Positions 47,497 to 54,886 of a stretch of 58,320 bases of DNA are shown here, piece by piece. Made by a program: the position numbers and the translations under genes. Below the pieces are notes generated by a model that worked only from the letters and a program-made list of their open reading frames with translations, was not told the origin of the DNA and did not search any database. This stretch comes from an uncultured Oscillospiraceae bacterium (lineage in GTDB: Bacteria; Bacillota; Clostridia; Oscillospirales; Oscillospiraceae), in assembly GCA_910588365.1 (NCBI GenBank), contig CAJUQS010000034.1, forward strand, positions 1 through 58,320, written 5' to 3'. The first letter of the stretch is position 1, and every line of letters starts with the position of its first letter.

Positions 47497-47694
47497 ATCC
47501 GCGCACCGTCCCTTTCTCTTTGTGTGGTCCGCCCGGGGCGGACCCCTACATCCTACCATATCCCGCCGGGCCTGGCAAGGTCCGGCGGGTCCTTTTTGCA
47601 ATTCGTGCCCGGATTTCGGCTGTTCGTGCTCAAATGTGATATCCCCCCTTGTGTGCGATACTCCGCCACAAAGAGGAAAGAAAGGTGCATCAAC

Positions 47695-47796
47695 ATGAAC
47701 CAGAGGACCCATTCCACGTACAGCGTCGTGCTGTACCTGCCGCGCCGGGCGGAGCTGCGGGATGTGACCTTTCCCTGCCCAGGCGGCCTGCTATGA
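47695..47796 (+). CDS. Possible 33-residue peptide
   Basis: A short frame beginning MNQRTHSTYSVVLYLPRRAE and ending in PCPGGLL. AAAGG lies about 9 nt ahead of the ATG. No promoter is obvious and I do not recognise it. It lies directly before a palindromic element (47817-47976). It could be the truncated start of a gene interrupted by that element, or a chance frame. Confidence 0.25.
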   Translation: MNQRTHSTYSVVLYLPRRAELRDVTFPCPGGLL

Positions 47797-47816
47797 AAAT
47801 ATGAGTTCCGCATGAA

Positions 47817-47976
47817 TATAGTCGACGCACTTGAAAATCGGTAAAGTTCGGCGGTCAAAATGATACGGGGCGGCGTTGTCGTCTTTGGCGGGCGTCAGCC
47901 CGCCTGCATCCTCCGCCTTGCCCCGTGTCATTTTTCCTCCCCTCCTTTTTACCTCTTCTCAAGTGCGTCGACTATA
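47817..47976. repeat. 160-bp palindromic element with 18-bp perfect TIRs
   Basis: TATAGTCGACGCACTTGA (47817-47834) and its exact complement TCAAGTGCGTCGACTATA (47959-47976) enclose nested inverted repeats AAAATGATACGGGGC / GCCCCGTGTCATTTT and, at the centre, GGCGGGC / GCCCGCC. The whole could fold into one long hairpin. There is no coding capacity. Its sequence is unlike the other repeat families here, so it is a separate MITE-like or structured-RNA element. Confidence 0.85.
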
Positions 47977-47993
47977 ACTCGGAAATCATACAG

Positions 47994-48065
47994 TTGATTC
48001 AAGCCGCTCTGCTCGCCGCAGCAAGCGGCGGCAGCCGCAAAACATGGCATCTATTACTTCCTGTG
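47994..48065. repeat. 75-90 bp dispersed repeat, copy in inverse orientation
   Basis: The reverse complement reads GGAAGTAATAGATGCCATG, then TTTTGCGGCTGCCGCCGC, TTGCTGCGGCGAGC and GGCTTGAATCAA. It matches 54041-54130 and 7906-7995. The central TTGCCGCCGC..GCGGCGAGCAA is a hairpin. Confidence 0.8.
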
Positions 48066-48111
48066 CATGAAAAGAGGCGCGGGCTTCTCTTGAGAAGCCC
48101 GCGCCCTGTGT

Positions 48112-49437
48112 TCAATAGTGGTAAGCCTTCCGCTTTCCCGCCAGAAACAGGCCAGCAGCCGCCAGCGCCAGCCCCTCCGCGGCCACAATGGACCACCATA
48201 TGCCGTCCAGCTCCCAGAGGAGGGGGAAGATGAGCACGGCCGCGCACTGGAAAACCAGCGTCCGCAGAAAGGAGATCAGGGCGGAGGTCAGCCCGTCGTT
48301 GAGGGCGGTGAAGAAGGAGGAGCAGAAGATGGAGAACCCCGAGAACAGGAAGGAGACGGAGAAAATGGCAAAGGCCCGGGCCGTCATGGACAGAAGGCCC
48401 GCGTCATAGCCCACGAACAGCGCGGCCAGGGGCCGGGCCAGGGTCTCCCCGGCGGCGAACATCACGGCGGAGGCCGCCCCTACCAGCACTCCGCTCTTGC
48501 ACAGCAGACCCTTCAGCTCCTCATGATTCCCGGCCCCATAGTGGTAGCTGATCACCGGGGCGGCGCCTACGGAGTAGCCGATGAACACCGCCTGGAAAAT
48601 AAAACTCACATACATCAGCACGCCATACGCGGATACGCCGTCCTCCCCGGCGTACTTCATCAGCTGCACGTTGTAGAGCATACTCACCAGGGACATGGAG
48701 ATGTTGCTCATCAGCTCCGAGGAGCCGTTGGAGCAGGTCTTCAGCAGGGCCTTCCCGTCAAAGGGACAGGCCGTCAGCCGCAGCAGGCTGCCGTTGGGCC
48801 GGGCGAAGTAGAACAGGGGAACCGCCCCTCCCACCAGCTGGCTGAGGGCCGTGGCCGCCGCCGCGCCCTCCAGCCCCCAGCGGAATAGCGCCACGAACAA
48901 GGCATCCAGTGCCATGTTGGTTATCCCCGCCGCCGCCGTCACATAGAGGCCCAGCTTGGGCTTCCCGGCGGTGGCGAACAGGCACTGGAACTCATATTGC
49001 AGAACGTAGAAGGGCAGCGCCAGGAGGATGATGCGGCCGTAGGCCACGCTGTCGCTCAGCAGCTGCCCCTCCGCCCCCATCAGCACCGCCGCGGGCCGCA
49101 GCAGCGCAAAGCCCAGCAGTGCCAGTGCCACGCCGCTCACCGCCGCGCTGAAAACCACCAGGGAGAACAGCTCGTTGGCCTTCTTCCCATCGCCCAGGCC
49201 CAGGGTCCTGGCAATCAGTGCGCCGCCGCCGGCGCCGAACATAAAGCCCGTACAGCCCAGCATCATCAGCAGGGGCATGATGAAGTTGACGGCGGCAAAG
49301 GGAGTCTTCCCGGCAAAATTGGATACGAAAAACCCGTCCACCACACCGTAGATGGAGGTGAACACCAGCATGATGATGGACGGAAAGGTAAAGCGCAGCA
49401 AGCGCCCGTAGGTGAAATGGTCAGACAGCTGAATCAT
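48112..49437 (-). CDS. MATE-family multidrug/Na+ exporter
   Basis: A 441-aa exporter with 12 predicted helices in two related halves. The N-terminus (SDHFTYGRLLRFTFPSIIML, then FTSIYGVVDGFFVSNFAG) is typical of the DinF/NorM class. KTPFAAVNFIMPLLMMLGCT and FMFGAGGGALIARTLG follow, with the second half around SVGAAPVISYHYGAGNHEEL. I chose ATG 49437 (GGAG 10 nt upstream). It lies 34 bp downstream of a MarR regulator on the same strand and is probably controlled by it from the palindromic promoter at 49924. The substrates are unknown. Confidence 0.93.
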   Translation of the reverse strand: MIQLSDHFTYGRLLRFTFPSIIMLVFTSIYGVVDGFFVSNFAGKTPFAAVNFIMPLLMMLGCTGFMFGAGGGALIARTLGLGDGKKANELFSLVVFSAAVSGVALALLGFALLRPAAVLMGAEGQLLSDSVAYGRIILLALPFYVLQYEFQCLFATAGKPKLGLYVTAAAGITNMALDALFVALFRWGLEGAAAATALSQLVGGAVPLFYFARPNGSLLRLTACPFDGKALLKTCSNGSSELMSNISMSLVSMLYNVQLMKYAGEDGVSAYGVLMYVSFIFQAVFIGYSVGAAPVISYHYGAGNHEELKGLLCKSGVLVGAASAVMFAAGETLARPLAALFVGYDAGLLSMTARAFAIFSVSFLFSGFSIFCSSFFTALNDGLTSALISFLRTLVFQCAAVLIFPLLWELDGIWWSIVAAEGLALAAAGLFLAGKRKAYHY

Positions 49438-49471
49438 TGACAATATACTCCTGTGCAAAAGTGATCCGGTT

Positions 49472-49909
49472 TCACAGCTGGTCCGCCTTCTTCCGGATGT
49501 CGGAGAGAAAGCGCTCCGTCAGCGCCAGATACGTCTCCACGTCCTCCTGGGGCCAGGCGGCAAAGATCTCGTTCTCCGCCTGGATAATCCGCCGGGCCGT
49601 CCGGTCCGCCAGAAGCTTCCCCGCCTCCGTCAGGCACACGGTCTTGCTCCGGGGCCCCGCCGCCTCCAGACAGACGGCGCCGTCCGCCTCCAGCCTGCGC
49701 AGAGCGGAGTTGACGGTCTGCTTGCTCAGCCCGGACAGACGGCAGATGTCCCGGAGCGGGCAGGCGTCCCCGCTGTTGCAGATGGTGTAGAGAATGATCG
49801 CGGCGCTGTCGGACAGCCCCAGCTTCAGGGATATCCTGTGGTATACCGCGTTGATCTCCCCCTCCAGGTGGTTATAACGCCTGATTGCGCCGCCCATGGA
49901 ACCGCTCAT
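49472..49909 (-). CDS. MarR-family repressor of the MATE exporter
   Basis: A 145-aa winged-helix regulator. The HTH and wing regions are PLRDICRLSGLSKQTVNSAL, RRLEADGAVCLEA and PRSKTVCLTEAGKLLADR. It is first in a two-gene operon with the MATE exporter. The start at 49909 has AGGAGG 7 nt upstream, and its promoter is covered by a 14-bp inverted repeat, so it should repress itself and the exporter until a ligand (drug or phenolic) binds. Three Cys residues (CNSGDAC, DICR) could add redox sensing. Confidence 0.92.
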   Translation of the reverse strand: MSGSMGGAIRRYNHLEGEINAVYHRISLKLGLSDSAAIILYTICNSGDACPLRDICRLSGLSKQTVNSALRRLEADGAVCLEAAGPRSKTVCLTEAGKLLADRTARRIIQAENEIFAAWPQEDVETYLALTERFLSDIRKKADQL

Positions 49910-49923
49910 ATGGATACCTCCTT

Positions 49924-49972
49924 GTACGAAATCGTACCATCGGATTATAGTACGATTTCATACCAATGTCAA
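49924..49972 (-). promoter_or_regulatory. Consensus promoter with MarR operator
   Basis: TTGACA (49967-49972), 17 bp, TATAAT (49944-49949) on the minus strand. GTACGAAATCGTAC (49924-49937) and GTACGATTTCATAC (49950-49963) are inverted copies flanking the -10, and the first is itself nearly palindromic. This layout suggests occlusion of RNA polymerase by two MarR dimers. Confidence 0.85.
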
Positions 49973-49982
49973 GCGGCAAAAA

Positions 49983-50015
49983 GGACCCGGCACAGCGATT
50001 TGACTGTGCCGGGCC
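49983..50015 (-). terminator. Terminator of the VanW-family gene
   Basis: GGACCCGGCACAG / CTGTGCCGGGCCC, 31 bp after the stop, with A/T-rich sequence beyond on the minus strand. Confidence 0.75.
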
Positions 50016-50045
50016 CTCACTGGCCCTTCGATTGTCTGCCCGGCG

Positions 50046-51797
50046 CTACTCCATAGGCAACAGCCAGCCGGGAATCCCGGAGTCCGTAGGCGGCGGAGCC
50101 GGCTCGGCATCAGGCTGGGCGGCGGTTCCGCCGGAATCCGGCGGCAGGACGGGCACGTCCGCGCCCCCTCCCGCGGGTTCTCCGGCGGGGTTCGCAGGCG
50201 CCGGCGCGCCGGCCGTGCCCACCAGGATGATCTGGTTGCGGCTCTTGTAGCTGCTCTTGGCCTCCATTTTGCTGGAGATCAGGGTGCCGTCCCCCTTGTA
50301 CACGTTGCGGTAGGACACCACCTCCCGGCCGGTGTAGCCGTTCTGCTTCTGCCTCTGGGTGCCGTAGGGCAGGGTGGGGTCGTTGACGTACTCCGTCTCA
50401 TAGCTGGTGGTACTCAGCTGCTCGTAGGTCATCTTCACGTAGGTGTCGTCCACCTTGGTGCCTACCACAGTGACCGTCAGCTTGCTGTTGGCGTAGCTCA
50501 CGTCGATGCGGATGGGATATCCGGTGTTGTTCTTGAAGCGGAACTCCGGCCCGCCCCAGCTGACGGTGGCGTCCATGCCCATGGTGATGTAGCCGGGATA
50601 GAAGCGGTGGTTGTAGCGCTCCACAATCTCCAGGTTGGCCAGCAGGGTGGCCAGGTAGATGGTGGAGGACACCTGGCAGATGCCGCCGCCCACGGTGTTG
50701 ACGGTCTCGCCGTTGACGTAGGTGGCCGCCTCGCCGAAGCCCCGCTCCGTCGTCCGCTTGCCCACCACCTGGTTGTAATCAAAGATATCCCCGTCGTTGA
50801 GGATAGTGCCGTTCACCGCCGCCCCGGCCAGCTTCACGTTGCCCTTCCGGGCGCTGGAGCCGCTGACGTTGGTAGTGGTGGTGGACAGCACATCCCGGAA
50901 CAGCACCGCCTCCAGCTCCTGGGCGGTCATGGTGGGGTAGACCACCTCGGCGGGCAGCTCCACCGTCTCGCCGGGGAGGGCGGACTCCATCACAAAGGAG
51001 GCCGCCTCCGGATCCAGGCGCACCCCCACCTCGCCGTCCACCACCTTGCCCTGGGCGATATCGTACCGGGCGGGGCTGGGCTCGGCGTTGAGCTCCTGAG
51101 CCACGGCGTTCAGATCCAGGGCCTGGGCGGGGACCACCTCCCAGGGGGCCTCCACCTCGCCGGAGGCTCCCTCCAGCTCCGAGAGGACCTCCACCAGCTC
51201 CTCCTGAACGATCCGCTGCCCGTCAGCGGGCTTGGTGGCGAACAGGCCCTCCCGGCTGAGGGAATAGCTGCCGTTCACCGGCTCCCTGTCGAAGAGCGCC
51301 GCCGCCTCGGCCGAAACCCGCCGGAGGGCGGACTGGTCATAGCCGCTGATGCGGGGCTCCAGCTCCGTCCCCGCGCCCAGACGGCCCTTCAGCATGGTCA
51401 GACCGTTTTTCAGCCAGCCCAGGGAGCCCTCCTCCCGGCCCACGCTCCAGATCTCGTCCGTCAGCGCCTCCCGGTCTATGTAGGCACCCAGCTGCTCCTG
51501 GGTATAGGTCCCCAGATCGGCGCCGTTGGCGGCGAGGGAGATCTCGCCCTGGAGCAGTTCCTGGGTGGGCAGGTTCCCGCTCAGCTCCTCCCGGGACAGG
51601 CCGCCCAGCTCCTCGCCGGCCATGGTGACGCCGGGGAACACCCCCTCGTATCCATTGGCATAGAAGCCGAAGGCGGTCGTGCCGCCCACTGCCAGGGCCG
51701 CAGCAAGACCCAGGGCAATCCACAAAGCCCTGCCGCCGCCCGCCTTTTTTCTCGCTGTCTCCACCCCAGTGGGCTGAGCAACTCGCTTCCCTTCCAT
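50046..51797 (-). CDS. VanW-family membrane-anchored protein
   Basis: A 583-aa envelope protein. A short basic cytoplasmic start and one helix (ALWIALGLAAALAVGGTTAF) precede two peptidoglycan-binding-4-like repeats (about 50-290; for example NGYEGVFPGVTMAGEELGGL). The VanW domain (about 310-440) has ILNDGDIFDYNQVVGKRTTE, TVGGGICQVSSTIYLATLLA and RYNHRFYPGYITMG. A G5-like strand domain follows, then a Pro/Ala-rich tail. Homologues occur in vancomycin clusters but are mostly general cell-wall proteins of unknown function. No van genes are nearby, so resistance is not implied. Start at 51797, followed by its own terminator. Confidence 0.88.
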   Translation of the reverse strand: MEGKRVAQPTGVETARKKAGGGRALWIALGLAAALAVGGTTAFGFYANGYEGVFPGVTMAGEELGGLSREELSGNLPTQELLQGEISLAANGADLGTYTQEQLGAYIDREALTDEIWSVGREEGSLGWLKNGLTMLKGRLGAGTELEPRISGYDQSALRRVSAEAAALFDREPVNGSYSLSREGLFATKPADGQRIVQEELVEVLSELEGASGEVEAPWEVVPAQALDLNAVAQELNAEPSPARYDIAQGKVVDGEVGVRLDPEAASFVMESALPGETVELPAEVVYPTMTAQELEAVLFRDVLSTTTTNVSGSSARKGNVKLAGAAVNGTILNDGDIFDYNQVVGKRTTERGFGEAATYVNGETVNTVGGGICQVSSTIYLATLLANLEIVERYNHRFYPGYITMGMDATVSWGGPEFRFKNNTGYPIRIDVSYANSKLTVTVVGTKVDDTYVKMTYEQLSTTSYETEYVNDPTLPYGTQRQKQNGYTGREVVSYRNVYKGDGTLISSKMEAKSSYKSRNQIILVGTAGAPAPANPAGEPAGGGADVPVLPPDSGGTAAQPDAEPAPPPTDSGIPGWLLPME

Positions 51798-51943
51798 CGC
51801 ATCCTCCTCCGTCCTCCCGGCGGGAGGACGTGTCTGTTAAGCATGATTCATATCAGTGTACCACATCCGGAGGGAAAAAGATTTACAATTTTGTAACAAG
51901 AAGCAGAAATTTTATCCATCAGGCCGCGCTTTGCCCATATCTC

Positions 51944-52119
51944 CCGTCTGAGAGCCTGTTTAACATCTCCCCGCGCATGTCTTGGCAGCGTATTTTCCGC
52001 CCTGACTGCGTTAAAAATCCTTGCCATCCGTCAGGATGCCGGCGGATTTTTGTCTTGCAGGGCAAAAAATCCGCTCGCCAATCCATACACGTTGAGATAT
52101 TAAACAGGCTCTGAGACGG
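51944..52119. repeat. 176-bp MITE-like element, GAGCCTGTTTAA family
   Basis: CCGTCTGAGAGCCTGTTTAA at 51944-51963, continuing to CATCTC, is mirrored by GAGATATTAAACAGGCTC to GACGG at 52094-52119, giving 26-bp terminal repeats with two mismatches. The interior (ATCCGTCAGGAT, CTTGCAGGGCAAAAAATC, CTCGCCAATC) matches a segment at about 6440-6545. There is no transposase. It fills most of the gap upstream of the VanW gene. Confidence 0.8.
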
Positions 52120-52154
52120 TCTTTCTTATCTCACGCCCCGGAGGAAACAGGGCA

Positions 52155-52210
52155 AAACGGAGTTTTGCCCAAAAGTTTCTTTTGATACTTTTCTTTTCAA
52201 AGAAAAGTAT
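52155..52210. repeat. Hairpin repeat adjoining the DUF5655 gene
   Basis: GGCAAAACGGAGTTTTGCC, AAAAGTTTCTTTTG and the hairpin ATACTTTTCTTTT / AAAGAAAAGTAT (52185-52210), ending 8 bp from the stop of the DUF5655 gene. This is another member of the dispersed hairpin family. Confidence 0.75.
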
Positions 52211-52218
52211 GGATGCCC

Positions 52219-52599
52219 CTACCGCTTTTCCGCGGCAAAGGCGGCGGCCTCCCGGACCCAGGCCGTCAGCTCCTCGTCAATCTCCTCCCGCGAGGCAATC
52301 AGCAGGTGGTGGGTCCAGCGGCCGGGGTAGGGCTCCGACGCCTTGTCCACCCGGAGGGAGTCCAGACGGCGGTTCAGGCCCAGGGTGACGGTGATATAGT
52401 GCTCCGGCCGGTCCTTGGCCCGCCGGGCGGGCAGGAAGGAGACAAAGGCGAAGCCATGGCGGTTGGAGAAGGTGATCTGAGTCTTCTGAACCTTCACGTC
52501 CGTGCCGGGCACCGCCTCCAGGACCTTGGCCTCGAAGGCCTCGTAGAGCGGCAGGGCGGGCAGGTGCTTGTCGAAGAAAAAGAGAATTTCCGGGCTCAT
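52219..52599 (-). CDS. DUF5655-family protein
   Basis: A 126-aa protein: SPEILFFFDKHLPALPLYEA, VKVQKTQITFSNRHGFAFVS and EPYPGRWTHHLLIASREEID, the pattern of the DUF5655 (MmcQ/YjbR-like or 'transporter-associated') family. Its function is unknown. The SD is weak (GGATAAG), so expression may depend on upstream translation of the DUF2500 gene 52 bp away. It is the last gene of a minus-strand row that includes DUF2500, DUF523 and a Nudix protein. Confidence 0.8.
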   Translation of the reverse strand: MSPEILFFFDKHLPALPLYEAFEAKVLEAVPGTDVKVQKTQITFSNRHGFAFVSFLPARRAKDRPEHYITVTLGLNRRLDSLRVDKASEPYPGRWTHHLLIASREEIDEELTAWVREAAAFAAEKR

Positions 52600-52651
52600 A
52601 TCTTATCCAGGCTCCTTAATCAAACAATTCCATTCGTCACCAGGCGGACGC

Positions 52652-53035
52652 CTAGGACCGCTCAAAGCCCAGGTACCGGGTGCCCTGGAAGGTGAGATCG
52701 CCCGCGTCCCCCTCCACCAGCATCCCGTACTCGCTGCCGCTGACGTGAAGCTCCATCCGGTCCCCGCTCTCCACCTGGAAGGTGACATAGTAGGTGGTGG
52801 ATGTGGTGGTGTGGCCAACGCCGCCGTTAGGGCCGCCGCTGTGGTGGTGATGGCTCACGTCCCCCCGCTTGGATACCACCGTGGCCCGGACCGTCAGCCG
52901 GGGGGAATGGTTGTTCCTGTTCCACTGGCCGATGCCCCGGATGATGGTGAAAAGGATCATCCCGAACACCAGCAGGAACATCAGCATGAACAAGATCTTG
53001 AATCCTCCGCCGAAGAAAAATCCGGTGCTCATCAT
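52652..53035 (-). CDS. DUF2500-family membrane protein
   Basis: A 127-aa protein with one N-terminal helix (ILFMLMFLLVFGMILFTIIR), a basic linker and an extracytoplasmic or cytoplasmic beta domain: RLTVRATVVSKRGDVSHHHH, TTYYVTFQVESGDRMELHVS and YGMLVEGDAGDLTFQGTRYL. This is the full DUF2500 pattern. A His cluster (HHHH) interrupts it after VSKRGDV. The function is unknown. The start (53035) has GGAGGAG 7 nt upstream and overlaps the end of the DUF523 gene by 4 nt. Confidence 0.88.
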   Translation of the reverse strand: MMSTGFFFGGGFKILFMLMFLLVFGMILFTIIRGIGQWNRNNHSPRLTVRATVVSKRGDVSHHHHSGGPNGGVGHTTTSTTYYVTFQVESGDRMELHVSGSEYGMLVEGDAGDLTFQGTRYLGFERS

Positions 53036-53487
53036 TTTACGTTCTCCTCCCCGTCCGATAGAGCGGCTATCCCGCTCTCACTGTATGTCCTGACGCCGTT
53101 TTCCTCCAGCAGCGCCGCCGCCACCCCCCGGCCAGGGATGAGCCTGCCGGTAAAGGTCCCGTCGTAGACGCTGCCGCTGCCGCAGGAGGGGCTGCGCTCT
53201 TGCAGCACCGCCCGGCGGATGCCCCGGGACTTGGCGATCTCCAGAGCCCTCTCCGCCCCGCGCCGGAAGGCGTCCGTCACGTCCGCGCCCTCCCGGGTCA
53301 GCACCCGGTCCCCCACCCGCTCGGAGGGAACCCGGGGCGTGGGCAGGCCACCCAGCTGCTCAGGGCAGACGGGGACCAGCTCGAAGCGATCCCCCAGGGC
53401 CGCCACCGCAGGTCTGTAGTTGTTCCCGCCGCTATACTTGCAGTTCTCCCCCAGCAGGCAGGCGGATACCAGCAGCCTCTCCCTCAT
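53032..53487 (-). CDS. DUF523-family protein
   Basis: A 151-aa protein: LLVSACLLGENCKYSGGNNY, VPVCPEQLGGLPTPRVPSER, DVTDAFRRGAERALEIAKSR and VLQERSPSCGSGSVYDGTFT, which is the complete DUF523 pattern with four conserved Cys in three motifs, suggesting a metal or thiol chemistry. The function is unknown. I chose ATG 53487 because GGAGAGG lies 5 nt upstream. It overlaps the Nudix gene by 4 nt and the DUF2500 gene by 4 nt, so the three are translationally coupled. Confidence 0.92.
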   Translation of the reverse strand: MRERLLVSACLLGENCKYSGGNNYRPAVAALGDRFELVPVCPEQLGGLPTPRVPSERVGDRVLTREGADVTDAFRRGAERALEIAKSRGIRRAVLQERSPSCGSGSVYDGTFTGRLIPGRGVAAALLEENGVRTYSESGIAALSDGEENVK

Positions 53488-53990
53488 GGGCACCCTCTCC
53501 GCCCGCCCAGGGCCAGCTCCTCCCCGTCCAGAACGGCCCGGAGCAGCACGTCCCTGGCGTCATAGCTCAGCTTCAGGGAGAAGAAGGGCCGCTCCGCCTC
53601 CAGGAGCCGGAAGAAGATCTCATCCCCCTCCCAGATGGGCAGATCGCAGACCTTCTCCTTGGGCACCCACTCCAGGTTTCCCTCGCTGCACTCCCCCAGC
53701 TCCCCGGTCCAGCCTGTGGCGGTGAACAGGTGCATGTACAGGGTCTCCTGGCCCTCGCAGTCGAAGGTGACGATGGCCCGGTAGCGGTAGTCCGTCAGGG
53801 TCAGGCCGGTCTCCTCCCGGGTCTCCCGGACAGCGCACTCCTCGGGGCTCTCGCCGTGCTCAAAGCCGCCGCCCACGCCGATCCACTTGTCGTGGTTGAT
53901 GTCGTTTTTCTTCTTTACCCGGTGGAGCATCAGGTACTCCCCCCGGTCGTTCTCCAAATAAATCAGGGTGCTGTTGTGCATATCGCGCAT
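53484..53990 (-). CDS. Nudix hydrolase (MutT/8-oxo-dGTP diphosphatase-like)
   Basis: A 168-aa Nudix protein: STLIYLENDRGEYLMLHRVK, DKWIGVGGGFEHGESPEECA and VRETREETGLTLTDYRY, which together give the full Nudix box G-x5-E-x7-R-E-x-x-E-E-x-G. The C-terminal WVPKEKVCDLPIWEGDEIFF is common in the 8-oxo-dGTP diphosphatase group. It may sanitise oxidised nucleotides. Start at 53990, with GGGAGA 11 nt upstream. It is the first gene of the coupled run Nudix-DUF523-DUF2500. Confidence 0.9.
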   Translation of the reverse strand: MRDMHNSTLIYLENDRGEYLMLHRVKKKNDINHDKWIGVGGGFEHGESPEECAVRETREETGLTLTDYRYRAIVTFDCEGQETLYMHLFTATGWTGELGECSEGNLEWVPKEKVCDLPIWEGDEIFFRLLEAERPFFSLKLSYDARDVLLRAVLDGEELALGGRRGCP

Positions 53991-54040
53991 AGCCAGTCAT
54001 CTCTCCCTCTCAAAGATTTCCGCTGCCGGGCGGTCAAGAT

Positions 54041-54130
54041 ATTACTTCCGAACGGAAAGGCCGGAAGTAATATCTGCCATGTTTTGCGGTTGCCGCCGCT
54101 TGCTGCGGCGAGCAAAACGGCTTGAATCAA
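54041..54130. repeat. 75-90 bp dispersed repeat, direct copy
   Basis: ATTACTTCCG..CGGAAGTAAT hairpin, then TGCCATGTTTTGCGGTTGCC, GCCGCTTGCTGCGGCGAGC and AAAACGGCTTGAATCAA. It matches 7906-7995 and the reverse complement of 47994-48065. It occupies the gap between the DUF1624 gene and the Nudix gene. Confidence 0.8.
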
Positions 54131-54199
54131 ATGTGCTGTTTCCGAATTTTTAATGCGGAAATGATATCCAGGCGCCGCGGGAAAGAGCGCGGCGGACTG

Positions 54200-54886
54200 T
54201 CAGGTCCCCCAGAGCAGATAGCTGATTCCGTACAGCACCGGCTGGTGCAGGACGTAAAGAATAAGGCTGTGCCGCCCCGGCCAGGTGAGGGCCTTTGGCA
54301 GGGGCTTTGTGAGCAGGGGGCTGTCCCTGTTTTCCAAACACCACCCGCCCAGCACCGTCCCCAACAGGAACAGAAAGAACCAGGGCAGCAGCGGGAAGTA
54401 GTCCGCGCTGTAAAATCCCGGGGCCGTAAAGCCCAGCGGATACAGCCACCCAACTGTTACCATTGCCGGCGCTGTCCAGGCCCGTGACAGGAAAAACAGG
54501 GCGAGACTGCCCCAGCCAAGCGCCGCCCCGGGGAGCTTTTGCAGGTATTTCCCCAGAAGGTGCCACAGCACCATGGATGCTCCCAGCAGCATCAGCACGC
54601 CCCACCGGATGGTCTGCCCCGCCACGGCGGCCCCGATCTCCACCGCCAGCCCCGCCGCCAGGACGATGAGCCCCCGGCGCAGGCTGTTCCGCGAGAACCG
54701 GGCGGACGCCCCCGCCAGCAGGATGAAGGAGCAGCAGATGAACCGCTCCAGGATGTTCAGGGGCGTGGAAAACAGCTGATCAGCGGATATTATGCCAAAA
54801 ATATACAGATCGTATAGAAAATGGTAGGCGGCCATCAGCACGATGGCCAGGGTGCGCCAGGCGTCCAGGATGTCAAAGCGCCTCAT
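54200..54886 (-). CDS. DUF1624 (heparan-alpha-glucosaminide N-acetyltransferase-like) membrane protein
   Basis: A 228-aa membrane protein with about seven helices. It begins MRRFDILDAWRTLAIVLMAA, then YHFLYDLYIFGIISAD and CCSFILLAGASARFSRNSLR, the DUF1624 pattern; PLLPWFFLFLLGTVLGGW and HSLILYVLHQPVLYGISYLL follow. Related eukaryotic proteins acetylate sugars across a membrane; the bacterial role is unknown. Its ATG overlaps the ychF stop (TAATG), so it is coupled to ychF. Confidence 0.88.
   Translation of the reverse strand: MRRFDILDAWRTLAIVLMAAYHFLYDLYIFGIISADQLFSTPLNILERFICCSFILLAGASARFSRNSLRRGLIVLAAGLAVEIGAAVAGQTIRWGVLMLLGASMVLWHLLGKYLQKLPGAALGWGSLALFFLSRAWTAPAMVTVGWLYPLGFTAPGFYSADYFPLLPWFFLFLLGTVLGGWCLENRDSPLLTKPLPKALTWPGRHSLILYVLHQPVLYGISYLLWGT

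Noticed and set aside
50046..51797. Vancomycin-resistance gene (vanW)
   Set aside because: VanW-domain proteins are widespread in Clostridia; no vanHAX, vanRS or vanG-type genes are nearby, so resistance should not be inferred.
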